Source of the DNA: Bacteroidaceae bacterium
Lineage (GTDB): Bacteria; Bacteroidota; Bacteroidia; Bacteroidales; Bacteroidaceae
Assembly (NCBI GenBank): GCA_017642425.1
Contig: JAGCPB010000059.1
Span: 1 to 64,000 of the forward strand
Direction: 5' to 3'
DNA length: 64,000 nucleotides
Below the pieces are notes generated by a model that saw only the letters and a program-made list of their open reading frames with translations, was not told where the DNA came from and searched no databases. The translations under genes and the position numbers were made by a program. Positions 1 through 9,214 of this stretch are shown in pieces (positions within the stretch are counted from its first letter, which is position 1; the number at the start of each line of letters is the position of its first letter).

Positions 1-321
1 ATTGAGCAAAAAGTAGGAATTTCTCTTTGTACGGACGGCCATGCAACCCGCATCGCAGGCCATCACCTGTGCAAACTTGAAAAAGGAGTAGCCATCATCG
101 TTTCACCAGCCCTTCCTACGGTGGAGGTGGAACGAAGTCCGAACTTCCGGGAATGTGTCATCACTGTTGAGATATCCGCCATTTCCGGAGAAACGGCGCC
201 CTTTTTCCCCAGAATGATGCCTGTATTGAGTGCATCTGATCCATGCATGCATCTGAGTCCGGAAATGGCGAGAAGATTTCAAGACACACTCAGGAGAATC
301 TCCAACGACATTTCGGCGTAA
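1..321 (+). CDS. C-terminal part of a possible AraC-type sensor domain, lacking an HTH
   Basis: The open frame enters from the left edge and stops at 321, giving 106 visible residues. The pattern (GHHLCKLEKG, then IIVSP, then an ERSPNFRECVITVEIS stretch and a helical end) resembles the cupin-like effector half of Bacteroidales AraC-family regulators. The frame stops where an AraC protein would continue into its two helix-turn-helix motifs, and none of the three forward frames downstream (322-744) encodes one. It is either a truncated regulator or an unrelated small protein. The family link is an impression from residue pattern only, and the start lies outside the window. Confidence 0.4.
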   Translation: MEQKVGISLCTDGHATRIAGHHLCKLEKGVAIIVSPALPTVEVERSPNFRECVITVEISAISGETAPFFPRMMPVLSASDPCMHLSPEMARRFQDTLRRISNDISA

Positions 322-744
322 AGAGTAGCGGCAACCGATATATTCGAATATATCTAGTCCTCCAACAGGAGTTCAGTTCGATAAATTTCGATTTAGCAAA
401 TACAAACATACGAATATCTTGATTCAGTGGCAAATAAATCCTTGTCAAAAAAGAGCTCCAGTATTTATTGGATGCTTTTCTTTTTACCAGAAAACACACT
501 GCTTTCTAGATACTCGCCAAAAGATCGTGAATCAAATAGTAAGAATAATGAATCACGATTCCAGAGCCTTCAGAGCTGTTATTCGGGGTGTTTCGGAGTG
601 TAAAATATAGGATTTTCAGATTTACGAAAAGTTTTGAAAACTTTTGTTAAAATTGAACCGTATTTGAACCACGGGTATTATAAATAATTGACTATCAATT
701 AGTTTGAAATTCTGCATCGGAAAATAGCGCATTAGGGACAGTTC
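322..744. other. AT-rich intergenic region with no recognisable gene
   Basis: This stretch holds only short open frames with no protein-like composition, and no RNA gene was recognised. Its right end contains the terminator of the minus-strand propeller gene. It may include decayed remains of the downstream half of the regulator-like gene at the left edge, but I could not align any part to an HTH domain. Confidence 0.5.
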
Positions 745-755
745 CTATTGCGCTA
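725..755 (-). terminator. Terminator of the propeller gene
   Basis: A stem of about 12 base pairs with one mismatch (TAGCGCATTAGG against CCTATTGCGCTA) and a 7-nt loop spans the stop codon of the minus-strand gene at 745. On the minus strand the stem is followed by TTTTCC. The stop codon lies inside the stem. Confidence 0.65.
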
Positions 756-1995
756 CTTTATAGGCCATCAGGGCAGTTCCGCGACGTACGTACATGATGC
801 CGTCAAATATGGTGGGGTGTGAGAAACTGGCTCCGGAGCCATCGGTTACGCGGAACTCACTCACCACATCCAGTTTCTCCGGGTTGATGCGGGCCAGGCC
901 AAGGGTGCCGCGGCGTTCATCGAACATATAGAACATTCCGTCGGCCATGATAAGCGCGCCTCGGCCTTTGCCGCCGGCCCACTGCTCGTGATAGAGCACC
1001 TTACCCGTCTCTATATCCACAGCAGCCCACTTATGCTTATCGCCCGTGCTGCCATAGATTACGCCGTCAATCTCAACCATTCCACCCATGTAGAAATCAA
1101 CCTCCTTGTTCTTCCAAAGCAGTTTTACTCCCGACAGGTCATCGGCCATTTCATACATGGTGCAGCCGTGACCGTCGCCCAGACTTACCAGCAGCTTGCC
1201 CTTGTAGAACACCGGGGTGTTGATCATGGAGTAGAGCCATCTCTTGGTGGCGGGATCAGATGTCCACTGGCTGTCGTTCCATATCATCTTGCCGGTCTCG
1301 GGATCCACACCGAATATGTGCATCTCGGTTCCGCTTATAACCTGCCGATGCCCGTTCCACTCTATTATACGCGATGTGAAATAGGTGGCGTTATCACCGA
1401 ATCCCTTGGTCTCCCAGATAACATCACCGGTCTTTTTATTGAAAGCCGCCATGCAAATCTCCTTGCCGCAGGTAGTCACTATAACTTTGTCACCGTCAAT
1501 GAGTGGATGCTCGCAGATACCCTGGTCATTGGGAGTAAGACCATACTTGTTCCAATAATCCACGGTCCAGAGAATCTTGCCGTCAGCACGGTTCAGGCAG
1601 ACCAGTTCTCCCATGTTGCTTACCATATAGAGGCGGTCGCCGTCAATCACCGGAGTGGAACGTGTCTCCTGATAAGACTTGGTCCAGGCGTGTCCGTAGG
1701 TTACCTGCCAGACCTGTGTGCCGTCCAGTCTGTAACAGGTCAGGCGCTCCTGCTGCTCATCCTCCGTAAGGCCGGCTGTATATATGAATCCGTCACTCAC
1801 CAATGCGCTTGAGTTGCCCTTTCCGGCATCATTCACTACCCATAGCTTCTGGGGGCCTCCTTCGGGCCATTCCTTAAGCAGGTTTTTCTCATTAGGATAG
1901 ATTCCGCAATGGTTCACTCCACGGAAATCAACCATCTGGGCCTTAAGCCCGATTGCAGTCAAGACAATGTATAAGGTTAGAATTGCTCTTTTCAT
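745..1995 (-). CDS. Secreted PQQ-type beta-propeller protein
   Basis: A 416-residue protein with an N-terminal signal peptide (MKRAILTLYIVLTAIGLKAQ), then repeated blades with the pattern 'DGDRLYMVS...LVCLNRADGKILW' typical of PQQ-like (PF13360-type) propellers. Several blades carry the DxxTGKxxW motif (NKKTGDVIWE, DPETGKMIWN, DIETGKVLYH). No dehydrogenase domain is attached, so a binding or scaffold role in the periplasm or at the surface is more likely than redox catalysis. A longer frame starts upstream at 2034, but the Met at 1995 begins a clean signal peptide. It is the last gene behind GH97 and GH3 on the same strand, suggesting a role in glycan sensing or binding (inference). Confidence 0.85.
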   Translation of the reverse strand: MKRAILTLYIVLTAIGLKAQMVDFRGVNHCGIYPNEKNLLKEWPEGGPQKLWVVNDAGKGNSSALVSDGFIYTAGLTEDEQQERLTCYRLDGTQVWQVTYGHAWTKSYQETRSTPVIDGDRLYMVSNMGELVCLNRADGKILWTVDYWNKYGLTPNDQGICEHPLIDGDKVIVTTCGKEICMAAFNKKTGDVIWETKGFGDNATYFTSRIIEWNGHRQVISGTEMHIFGVDPETGKMIWNDSQWTSDPATKRWLYSMINTPVFYKGKLLVSLGDGHGCTMYEMADDLSGVKLLWKNKEVDFYMGGMVEIDGVIYGSTGDKHKWAAVDIETGKVLYHEQWAGGKGRGALIMADGMFYMFDERRGTLGLARINPEKLDVVSEFRVTDGSGASFSHPTIFDGIMYVRRGTALMAYKVAQ

Positions 1996-2037
1996 ATCAA
2001 TTTGGTCAGTTTGTTCTTGGGGAGGGGAAAACAAATT

Positions 2038-2072
2038 GGGGGCACACGGAAAAGTTCTCCTGGTGTACCCCC
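2038..2072 (-). terminator. Hairpin between GH3 and propeller genes
   Basis: The arms GGGGGCACAC and GGTGTACCCCC pair with one mismatch, just after the stop codon of the GH3 gene and before the propeller start. On the minus strand the hairpin is followed by a T-rich run. It may end or attenuate transcription between the two genes. Confidence 0.5.
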
Positions 2073-2085
2073 GATTTATTTAGTA

Positions 2086-4719
2086 TCAAAGCTTAATCTC
2101 GATGCTCTTGAGGTCCTTGTCAAGCGATGAGCCGCCATACATTATCTGGTAGCGGCCTGGCTTGAACTTAAGACCATCAGTAGCCTCATCATAGAAGCTG
2201 AACGCATCCTTGCCCAGCTCCACGGTCACGTTCTGTGTCTGACCGGCAGCGATGTTTACACGGGCGAATCCTGCCAGAGACTTGATGGGGGCATCGGCAT
2301 TATCCAGAGCCTTAACGTAAACCTGTATAACCTCATCACCGTCTATCTTACCGGTATTGGTAACGGGAACTGTCAGGGTCATGTTCTTGGCCTTGCCTGC
2401 GGTCTTGCCCTCGCCATAGCTGAATGTGGTGTAGCTAAGTCCGTAACCGAAAGCATACAGGGGCTGGCCCTTGAAGTAACGGTAGGTGCGGTTGTTCATT
2501 GAGTAGTCCTGGAAATCGGGCAGCTGGTCTGTCGATGCGTAGAAGGTAACCGGCAGACGACCAGCGGGATTGTAGTTGCCGAACAACACGTCTCCAACGG
2601 CCTGGCCGCAAGCCTGACCGCCGTACCAAGCCTGGATAAGGGCATCGTACTTGTTCTCAACATTACCGAATCCGATTGCACTACCTGATACATTTACCAG
2701 CACGATAGGCTTGCCGGTTGCGTCAAGCTCTGCAAGCAGCTGCTGCTGAACCTCGGGGAGCTCGATTGTTGAACGGTCGTGGCCCTCACCCTCTATGTCC
2801 GATGAGATACCGCTTACCATAACTATAACGTCAGCCTTTGAAACCTTCTCGACAACCTTTGCAAAGTCCACTGGACCGCGGCTGTAGATATCGAATGAGA
2901 ATGATGCCGAACGGGCCTCGGGCTGTGAAAGCTCAATAGAGATTTCGTAGGTCTTGCCCTTCTCAACCTTGAATGTGGTTGCAGGAGCACCACCACGGCC
3001 AAATCCGCCGAATCCGCCGCCAAAACCGCCGCGGCCGCCGCCCTGACCGGCATTCTCAGCAATGGTCTTGCCGTTGATCTTGAAGGTGTAGCGTGAGCTG
3101 CCGCGTACAGAGTAAACCATATCGCCGGTATAATCGGCAATGAAGCTTCCGGTATATTTTGCAGAGAAACCGGTCATGTTGACGCCCTCTGCCCACGGGC
3201 AATCCTCACGTGCCAAAGCAGGTGATGTAGTGTTGAGGCTCAGAGGCTCGTCATAATCAACCTTAGCAACTACATTTCCGGTCCAGTCAAGAGTGTTGTA
3301 GTACTCTGCATGCAGGCCCTTGCCACCGTTGATCTGACCCACGTAGTGTGTGGTGATTGAAGCGGCGTTCAGGTCACAACCCTTATCGTAGATTATCTCT
3401 GCACTGGGAGCCGCCTCACGGATTCCGTCCAGGATGGTCTTGGCATTGGCTGCGGTAGGATAACCGTTGTAGTTACCCAGGATAACGCGGGCGTCATCGG
3501 CATTCGGACCTACAACCGCAATCTTAGCATTCTTTTTGAGCGGGAGCAGATTGTTATTGTTCTTGAGCAAGACGATAGCCTCATGGGCTGCCTTGTTTGC
3601 CAGAGCGGTATGAGCGGGGCTACTCAGGTCATCAAGTCCAAGGTTTGCCCAAGGCAGGTTCTCGGCCGGATCAAACATACCCAGCTCAAAGCGGGCCTTG
3701 AGGATACGGCGTACGTTTACGTCAATATCGGCCTCAGAGATAAGTCCCTGTTCCATGGCCTGAGCCAGTGAACGGTAACTGGTACCGCACTCAATGTCTG
3801 CACCGGAAAGAACAGCATCGGCCGATGCGCTTGCGGCATCCTTGTGTGTGCCGTGCTGACGGGCGTTGAAGAAGTCACCTATTGCACCGCAGTCGGTCAC
3901 CACCAGACCCTTGAAACCCCACTTGTTACGCAGGATATCCTGCAGCAGACGGTCGCTGGCGCAGCAAGGCTCATCCTCATAACGATGATATGCACACATA
4001 ACCTCCTGAACGTTACCCTCCTGTACCAGGCTTTTGAATGCCGGCAGGTAGGTCTCCCAAAGGTCACGGCCTGATACGCTCACGTTGAACTGGTGGCGCA
4101 GAGGCTCCGGACCGCTGTGTACGGCATAATGCTTGGCGCATGAGTGCAGCTTAAGGTATTTCTTATCATTGCCCTGCATGCCCTTAACGGTCTGGGTGCC
4201 CATTACGGCGTTCAGATAGGGATCCTCACCCGGAGTCTCCTGGCCGCGTCCCCAGCGGGGATCACGGAAAATATTCACGTTGGGGCACCAGAATGAAAGG
4301 CCCTGATGCCAGATGCTGCTGTTGGTCTGGTTTACGCCCAACTGATGATGGTTGGTGGTGTTCCAAACGGCACGGGCCTCATCGGATACGGCAGTGTAGA
4401 TCTCAAGCTGCTGGGGTGCATCGAATGTTGCGCCCAGGGCGATTACCTGCGGGAATACGGTTACATCATCATAGCAGATTCCGTGGCATGCCTCATTCCA
4501 CCAGTTGTAGGCCGGAATGTCAAAACGGTCAATGGATATGGAGCCGTTCATCATAAGGCCGATCTTCTCCTGCGGGGTAAGAAGTGAAAGCAGGTTATCC
4601 ACCCTCTTCTCAACCTTAAGATTGGGATTCTGGAACGGATACTCGTAATTCTGGGCCTTGCAGCCGGGCAACATAATCGCAGCCACAGCAAGGCACGAAA
4701 GCAAAGCGGTTCTTTTCAT
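2086..4719 (-). CDS. GH3 beta-glycosidase lipoprotein with inserted PA14 domain
   Basis: An 877-residue glycoside hydrolase family 3 enzyme. A lipoprotein signal ends at Cys20 (MLPGC). The GH3 barrel includes CPNVNIFRDPRWGRGQET and the nucleophile motif LVVTDCGAI with Asp276. A PA14-like domain is inserted at about residues 455-610, followed by the second GH3 domain with the EGEGHDR motif near residue 640 (likely acid/base Glu) and a C-terminal fibronectin-III-like domain. This architecture is common among beta-glucosidases and beta-xylosidases of Bacteroidales; the exact substrate cannot be read. A Gly/Phe-rich loop at about residues 556-577 sits in the PA14 domain. The gene lies 76 nt behind a GH97 gene. 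A paralogue with the same loop is at 18449-21100. Confidence 0.93.
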   Translation of the reverse strand: MKRTALLSCLAVAAIMLPGCKAQNYEYPFQNPNLKVEKRVDNLLSLLTPQEKIGLMMNGSISIDRFDIPAYNWWNEACHGICYDDVTVFPQVIALGATFDAPQQLEIYTAVSDEARAVWNTTNHHQLGVNQTNSSIWHQGLSFWCPNVNIFRDPRWGRGQETPGEDPYLNAVMGTQTVKGMQGNDKKYLKLHSCAKHYAVHSGPEPLRHQFNVSVSGRDLWETYLPAFKSLVQEGNVQEVMCAYHRYEDEPCCASDRLLQDILRNKWGFKGLVVTDCGAIGDFFNARQHGTHKDAASASADAVLSGADIECGTSYRSLAQAMEQGLISEADIDVNVRRILKARFELGMFDPAENLPWANLGLDDLSSPAHTALANKAAHEAIVLLKNNNNLLPLKKNAKIAVVGPNADDARVILGNYNGYPTAANAKTILDGIREAAPSAEIIYDKGCDLNAASITTHYVGQINGGKGLHAEYYNTLDWTGNVVAKVDYDEPLSLNTTSPALAREDCPWAEGVNMTGFSAKYTGSFIADYTGDMVYSVRGSSRYTFKINGKTIAENAGQGGGRGGFGGGFGGFGRGGAPATTFKVEKGKTYEISIELSQPEARSASFSFDIYSRGPVDFAKVVEKVSKADVIVMVSGISSDIEGEGHDRSTIELPEVQQQLLAELDATGKPIVLVNVSGSAIGFGNVENKYDALIQAWYGGQACGQAVGDVLFGNYNPAGRLPVTFYASTDQLPDFQDYSMNNRTYRYFKGQPLYAFGYGLSYTTFSYGEGKTAGKAKNMTLTVPVTNTGKIDGDEVIQVYVKALDNADAPIKSLAGFARVNIAAGQTQNVTVELGKDAFSFYDEATDGLKFKPGRYQIMYGGSSLDKDLKSIEIKL

Positions 4720-4766
4720 AAGTGGTCAGTTATTTGGATATTATTTGATTGTCAGATATTGTGTAG

Positions 4767-4774
4767 CGAAGTTA
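4767..4774 (-). promoter_or_regulatory. Weak -7 box for GH3
   Basis: The minus strand reads TAACTTCG, one mismatch from TAnnTTTG, 47 nt upstream of the GH3 start codon. The gap to the upstream GH97 gene is only 76 nt, so the GH3 gene may also be read through from GH97. Confidence 0.35.
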
Positions 4775-4795
4775 GTAAAAAAAACTGAAACAGGT

Positions 4796-6691
4796 TCATT
4801 TGGGCTGTATCAGTACGCAGGCTCCGCCTCCTGGAGCAAGCTTGAGTTCAAGCACGGACTTTCTGTTTACCACCTGCGGGTCTTCAGTCACGTAGGTTTC
4901 GCGGTTGGTACGGTAGTGGGTATCATCGGCATCGGTGCTTACAGTAGCCGTGTATTTCCCTTTCTTGAGGAAACTGAGCGGAACGCTCAGCGTGCGGCCA
5001 TCCTCATTTGTGGCGGCACCGATAAGCCAGTCGCCGTCCTTGTTTTGGCGGGCCATGACTATGTACTCGCCTATCTCACCGGCCAGGGTTATGCTCTCCT
5101 GCCAAGGCTGTTTCTCAGCACTGAGAAACTCCAGCAAAGCGGGATACTTGCGGTAGTACTCCGGAATGTCCGGAATAACCGTTGCACCTGACCAGGTGAT
5201 AAGCGTGCGTGCAATCTCACCGGTAACTGTAGACGGTACCTCCTGGTTGTTGTCCTTTCGTGTTGTGCGGCCCTGATGCAGCTCCAGGAATCCGTTGTTC
5301 TGGTCAATGGGGCCTGCCACCATGTTGACAAAGGCCGATGTCACAAAAGTCTTGGGCTGGAAAATCTGACGTCCGTCCAACTGAGCCTTGCAGTACTCAC
5401 GCGTAACGGCATTTGGATATGTGCGCATCTGACCAAACGGATGCACCGGATAGTCATGATAGTCAACCATCAGATTATGTTTGGCGCAGAGAGCCGTAAT
5501 CTCCTGGGTCTTGCGGTTTTTCTCCTGTGGATTACCGTTCATGAAACCGTATTTTACGCCGGTTGCGCCCCACTCCTCATACTGAGCCAGAGTCTCCTCA
5601 ATGGGATAGTTGGTGCCGGCCACATCATTCAGGTAGAGCCATACGCCCACACCCTTGTCCTTACCATATTGGATTATACGCTGGACATCGCGCGCCTTAT
5701 CACCCTTGGTGGGATCAGAATCCTTCTCAAACTCGGGACCGTACCAGTTGGCATCAAGCACCAGGCCCTGGAAACCCTGTTCTGCGGCAAAGTCAATCAT
5801 TCGGGTCCAGGAATCATAGTTCATGCCGTAACGATAACCGTCCCATACCGCACCGTCTATACGCCAGTCCCAAAGATACACGCCGGGCTTAACCCAACTG
5901 TAGTCGCCAAACGGCTCGGGATTAAGCAACTCAATCAAATGGGAATCTACCAGGTCACCCGGAGTCTTGCCAATCATCAGCACACGCCAGGCGCCTACAT
6001 ACTCACCCTTAAAGTCCGATATCTTCTCCGGAATGACACTCATCCTGGTCTGTCCGGCCTCGGAGCGCAGACGCATCGGCCATCCGTCGGGACTGAGACT
6101 GGCCTCATGCAACGCAAGGTAAAGGTCATCGGCCGCCTTTATTGTCATAAGCGGCAGACGCTCGCCACTGGCATCGGACAGTTTCTCCGGGCCTATGTTA
6201 TGACGCTCGCCGTTATAATACCAGGCGGTATAATCACCCGAAAAGCAGAAATCGGTATACTCGTACAGATTGTTTTCCAATGCGCTCATGCGGAATGCCA
6301 CGCCGTCGTTGTATACGCGGACATCAAGCCCCATGAAACCGATTGAGGCAGTAGGTATATTGACTGACCAGAAATTGAATACATCCTTCACCTGAGAACG
6401 CTTGCCCCACACCGGATTCCAGACATCCTTTGACTTGTAAACCTTGGGAGCATCCAGAATATCCACCACCTGACAGTTATATTGCGGATCATAGGTATAG
6501 CCCATGGCAGACCAGTCTATAACGTCTTTTCCATTGACCGATACCTTATACATAAGACTGTTCATAGAGCCAACCGTCACGCTGAAACAGATCTTCTTAT
6601 CGGGAGACTTTATCTCATAAACCTTGGATTGGGCACTAGTCTGGCAAAGGAATGAAGCAACAGACAATATCAGCAAAAACAGTCTTTTCAT
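4796..6691 (-). CDS. Glycoside hydrolase family 97 (SusB-like), copy 1
   Basis: A 631-residue secreted protein with a signal peptide (MKRLFLLILSVASFLCQTSAQ), an N-terminal beta-sandwich, a TIM barrel from about residue 270 (YLWDWRIDGAVWDGYRYGMN, GLVLDANWYGPEF) and a C-terminal all-beta domain. Family motifs visible are VDYHDYPVHP, the VTRE glutamate and VAGPIDQNNG. GH97 includes inverting alpha-glucosidases (SusB) and retaining alpha-galactosidases; the strand-4 position reads GVKYGF with no Asp, which argues against the retaining subgroup (inference). Likely periplasmic and acting on alpha-linked oligosaccharides. It heads a minus-strand set with GH3 and the propeller gene. A near-identical catalytic half recurs in the copy at 47029-48972. 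Confidence 0.92.
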   Translation of the reverse strand: MKRLFLLILSVASFLCQTSAQSKVYEIKSPDKKICFSVTVGSMNSLMYKVSVNGKDVIDWSAMGYTYDPQYNCQVVDILDAPKVYKSKDVWNPVWGKRSQVKDVFNFWSVNIPTASIGFMGLDVRVYNDGVAFRMSALENNLYEYTDFCFSGDYTAWYYNGERHNIGPEKLSDASGERLPLMTIKAADDLYLALHEASLSPDGWPMRLRSEAGQTRMSVIPEKISDFKGEYVGAWRVLMIGKTPGDLVDSHLIELLNPEPFGDYSWVKPGVYLWDWRIDGAVWDGYRYGMNYDSWTRMIDFAAEQGFQGLVLDANWYGPEFEKDSDPTKGDKARDVQRIIQYGKDKGVGVWLYLNDVAGTNYPIEETLAQYEEWGATGVKYGFMNGNPQEKNRKTQEITALCAKHNLMVDYHDYPVHPFGQMRTYPNAVTREYCKAQLDGRQIFQPKTFVTSAFVNMVAGPIDQNNGFLELHQGRTTRKDNNQEVPSTVTGEIARTLITWSGATVIPDIPEYYRKYPALLEFLSAEKQPWQESITLAGEIGEYIVMARQNKDGDWLIGAATNEDGRTLSVPLSFLKKGKYTATVSTDADDTHYRTNRETYVTEDPQVVNRKSVLELKLAPGGGACVLIQPK

Positions 6692-6714
6692 AATAACTTT
6701 CGTTTATTGACTTT

Positions 6715-6722
6715 CAAAGATA
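6715..6722 (-). promoter_or_regulatory. -7 promoter box for GH97 copy 1
   Basis: The minus strand reads TATCTTTG, a perfect match to the Bacteroidetes TAnnTTTG element, 24 nt before the start codon, within the 41-nt gap behind guaA. The GH97 set therefore has its own promoter although guaA points the same way. Confidence 0.65.
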
Positions 6723-6732
6723 AGGAAAGTTT

Positions 6733-8253
6733 TTACTCCCACTCAATTGTGGCAGGCGGTTTTGACGAGATGTCATAGCAGACGCGGTTCACGCCCTTGA
6801 CCTTGTTGATTATCTCGTTGCTGATATCCTTCAGGAACTTGTAGGGTAACTCGGCCCAATCGGCAGTCATGGCATCCACACTGGTCACTGCACGCAGGGC
6901 AACGGCGTTGTCAAACGTGCGTTCATCGCCCATGACACCTACGGTACGGTCTGCCAGCAGGATTGCGCCGGCTTGCCACACCTTGTCATAAAGCCCCCAC
7001 TCGCGCAGGCCGTTGATATAGATGGCATCGGCCTCCTGCAACACGGCTACTTTCTGAGGTGTTATCTCACCTATTATTCTTACGGCAAGACCCGGACCCG
7101 GGAACGGATGACGGCCTATCAGATGTTCCGGAATACCCAGGCGGCGGCCTATGGCACGGACCTCATCCTTGAACAGCCACTTGAGCGGCTCGCACAGCTT
7201 GAGTCCCATCTTCTGGGGCAGGCCACCCACGTTGTGATGGCTCTTTATGGTCTTGCCGGTTATGTTAAGGCTCTCAATACGGTCCGGGTAAATTGTTCCC
7301 TGGGCCAGCCATTTGGCACCGGTTATCTTACGTGCCTCGGCATCAAAAACCTCAATGAAGTCACGGCCAATGATCTTGCGCTTCTGTTCCGGCTCTGTAA
7401 CACCGGCCAGGTCCTTGAAGAACATCTCCGATGCATCCACACCCTTCACGTTCAGACCCAGGCAGACATAGTCATTAAGCACATCGGTGAACTCATTCTT
7501 GCGCAGCAGACCATGATTCACGAATATGCAGGTAAGGTTATGACCGATAGCCTTGTTGAGCAGTACGGCAGCTACCGATGAATCCACACCACCGCTAAGT
7601 CCCAGCACCACCTTGTCATTACCCAGTTCAGCCTTGAGTTCACCAACAGTCTTCTCAATGAAAGAGTCCGATGTCCACTCCCTACGGCTTCCGCAGATAC
7701 CTACCACAAAATTCTCAAGCAGCAGGCGGCCTTGCAGCGAATGCTCCACCTCGGGATGAAACTGTACACCCCATACACGTTTCTGGGCACACTCAAAGGC
7801 GGCAAATTTAACGCTGTCTGTCGATGCCGTGACATGATAACCGGCAGGTATGGCGGTAATGGAATCACCATGACTCATCCAGACCTGTGAGCCTTTGTCA
7901 AACCCCTTGAAAAGGGGGCAGGCATCATCAATGAATCCCAGATTGGCACGGCCGTACTCACGTGTGCCGGCCTGCTCAACCTTGCCTCCGTATGTATAAC
8001 TGAGCAGCTGTGCTCCATAGCAAATGCCCAGTACCGGGTATCGGCCTATTATGCCCGACAGATCCGGACGGAATGCGTCATCGGCATAAACGCTAAGCGG
8101 AGATCCGCTCAGGATAACACCTATGACATCAGGGTCATTCTCCGGGAAACTGTTGTAAGGTAGTATTTCACAGAATGTGTCAAGTTCCCTTACTCTGCGA
8201 CCTATAAGCTGGGTGGTCTGGGAACCGAAATCAAGAATAATGATTTTTTGCAT
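6733..8253 (-). CDS. guaA: GMP synthase (glutamine-hydrolysing)
   Basis: A 506-residue GMP synthase converting XMP, glutamine and ATP to GMP in cytosolic purine synthesis. The N-terminal class-I amidotransferase shows the Cys motif GICYGAQLL and the His-Glu pair VQFHPEVEH. The ATP-pyrophosphatase domain has the P-loop-like [13 protein letters not shown]. The C-terminal dimerisation domain has [13 protein letters not shown] and ends with KPPATIEWE, the usual GuaA terminus. The start at 8253 ([12 protein letters not shown]) is chosen over an upstream in-frame Met at 8286 because it matches the standard GuaA N terminus. It is divergent from the LytTR gene across a 65-nt gap. Confidence 0.98.
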   Translation of the reverse strand: MQKIIILDFGSQTTQLIGRRVRELDTFCEILPYNSFPENDPDVIGVILSGSPLSVYADDAFRPDLSGIIGRYPVLGICYGAQLLSYTYGGKVEQAGTREYGRANLGFIDDACPLFKGFDKGSQVWMSHGDSITAIPAGYHVTASTDSVKFAAFECAQKRVWGVQFHPEVEHSLQGRLLLENFVVGICGSRREWTSDSFIEKTVGELKAELGNDKVVLGLSGGVDSSVAAVLLNKAIGHNLTCIFVNHGLLRKNEFTDVLNDYVCLGLNVKGVDASEMFFKDLAGVTEPEQKRKIIGRDFIEVFDAEARKITGAKWLAQGTIYPDRIESLNITGKTIKSHHNVGGLPQKMGLKLCEPLKWLFKDEVRAIGRRLGIPEHLIGRHPFPGPGLAVRIIGEITPQKVAVLQEADAIYINGLREWGLYDKVWQAGAILLADRTVGVMGDERTFDNAVALRAVTSVDAMTADWAELPYKFLKDISNEIINKVKGVNRVCYDISSKPPATIEWE

Positions 8254-8283
8254 CGGGGTATTGTCGGATGTGTTTAACGACTG

Positions 8284-8291
8284 CAAAATTA
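8284..8291 (-). promoter_or_regulatory. -7 box for guaA
   Basis: The minus strand reads TAATTTTG, a full match to TAnnTTTG, 30 nt upstream of the guaA start. It lies within 12 nt of the opposite-strand box at 8304, so the divergent promoters overlap. Confidence 0.55.
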
Positions 8292-8303
8292 CAAAAACTT
8301 TTG

Positions 8304-8311
8304 TACCTTCG
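8304..8311 (+). promoter_or_regulatory. -7 box for the LytTR gene
   Basis: TACCTTCG has one mismatch to TAnnTTTG and ends 7 nt before the ATG at 8319. If used, the message would be nearly leaderless, or translation would start at the next in-frame ATG at 8355. Confidence 0.45.
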
Positions 8312-8318
8312 CGCTCCG

Positions 8319-9179
8319 ATGACTAAAAGCACTGACAACACCGTTCCAAAACTGATGCTGCAAAAGCGGTTCCTGCTTCGTGCAGTCCTTTTTGTGTCAT
8401 TGTTTTCAATTGTTTTCATGGCCTTGTACCAGCCATTCTCAAATACCACCTGGTTCGGATTCAACACATGGAAACAGGCCGGTGTAACCGTGCTGTTCTA
8501 TCTGGTTGCAGTTCCCACCCTGATCATGAGCAAACTGCTGCTGTCAGGACTAAGTTCCGTCCACAGCATTACGGTAAAACGTTTCCTGATGTGGCACTTG
8601 GTAGAGTTCCTGCTCATTGCAACAGAGTATTATATCTTTACAGTCTGCTTCAAGTTGGGACTCTCCCGCGAGCTGCCGCAGCTGCTTATCAGGATACCTT
8701 CATGCGTGGCACTTATTCTGGCCATTCCCTACTCCATTGTATGGTTCTACGCTCAGTACAAGGCCAAGAAAGAGGAACTTGAACTGTTCAAGGTTACCCA
8801 TAACCGTGAGAACATGGAGTCCGGACACCGGCTCATACAGTTCCGAGACAGCCAGGGCAAGCACAAGATGTCACTAAGTGAAGATTCAATCTTCTATATT
8901 GAGTCTCAGGACAATTACGTACAGATTTTCTACAATCTGGAGAATAAGATGTCAAGCTATCTGCTGCGCTGCAGCACCCAGAAAATTGAGGAGGACCTGG
9001 AAGGGACGTCTATAGTAAGATGCCGCCGTTCATTTCTGGTCAACACCTCCAAGATAGTACGTTACGGCAAGGAACGCGGACACTTCACGATTACGCTGGA
9101 CCATCCGTCGGGCAAGACCATAACCGTTACACCCGCCTACTACCGCATTATACTGACAAGACTTGACAACAGGTCCTGA
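8319..9179 (+). CDS. Membrane-anchored LytTR-type transcription regulator
   Basis: A 286-residue protein. The first 160 residues hold four hydrophobic segments ([72 protein letters not shown]). The C-terminal ~115 residues match a LytTR DNA-binding domain ([16 protein letters not shown], then [30 protein letters not shown]). This membrane-LytTR architecture is common in Bacteroidetes in place of a receiver-LytTR pair; signal and targets are unknown. The start at 8319 or 8355 cannot be decided because the promoter box lies very close. It is divergent from guaA, and no function link is evident. Confidence 0.88.
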   Translation: MTKSTDNTVPKLMLQKRFLLRAVLFVSLFSIVFMALYQPFSNTTWFGFNTWKQAGVTVLFYLVAVPTLIMSKLLLSGLSSVHSITVKRFLMWHLVEFLLIATEYYIFTVCFKLGLSRELPQLLIRIPSCVALILAIPYSIVWFYAQYKAKKEELELFKVTHNRENMESGHRLIQFRDSQGKHKMSLSEDSIFYIESQDNYVQIFYNLENKMSSYLLRCSTQKIEEDLEGTSIVRCRRSFLVNTSKIVRYGKERGHFTITLDHPSGKTITVTPAYYRIILTRLDNRS

Positions 9180-9214
9180 GAAGGGCAACAATCACTTGTA
9201 AAAATCATTACAAT

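Noticed and set aside
988-1812. 274-residue open frame on the plus strand inside the propeller gene
   Set aside because: Antisense shadow of the minus-strand propeller gene, which has clear repeats and a signal peptide.
5276-6346. 356-residue open frame opposite GH97 copy 1
   Set aside because: Antisense shadow; a similar long frame occurs opposite GH97 copy 2 because the coding sequences are related.
745-6691. A full polysaccharide utilisation locus around GH97 and GH3
   Set aside because: No SusC/SusD pair or hybrid two-component sensor is present, so only a glycosidase set is reported.
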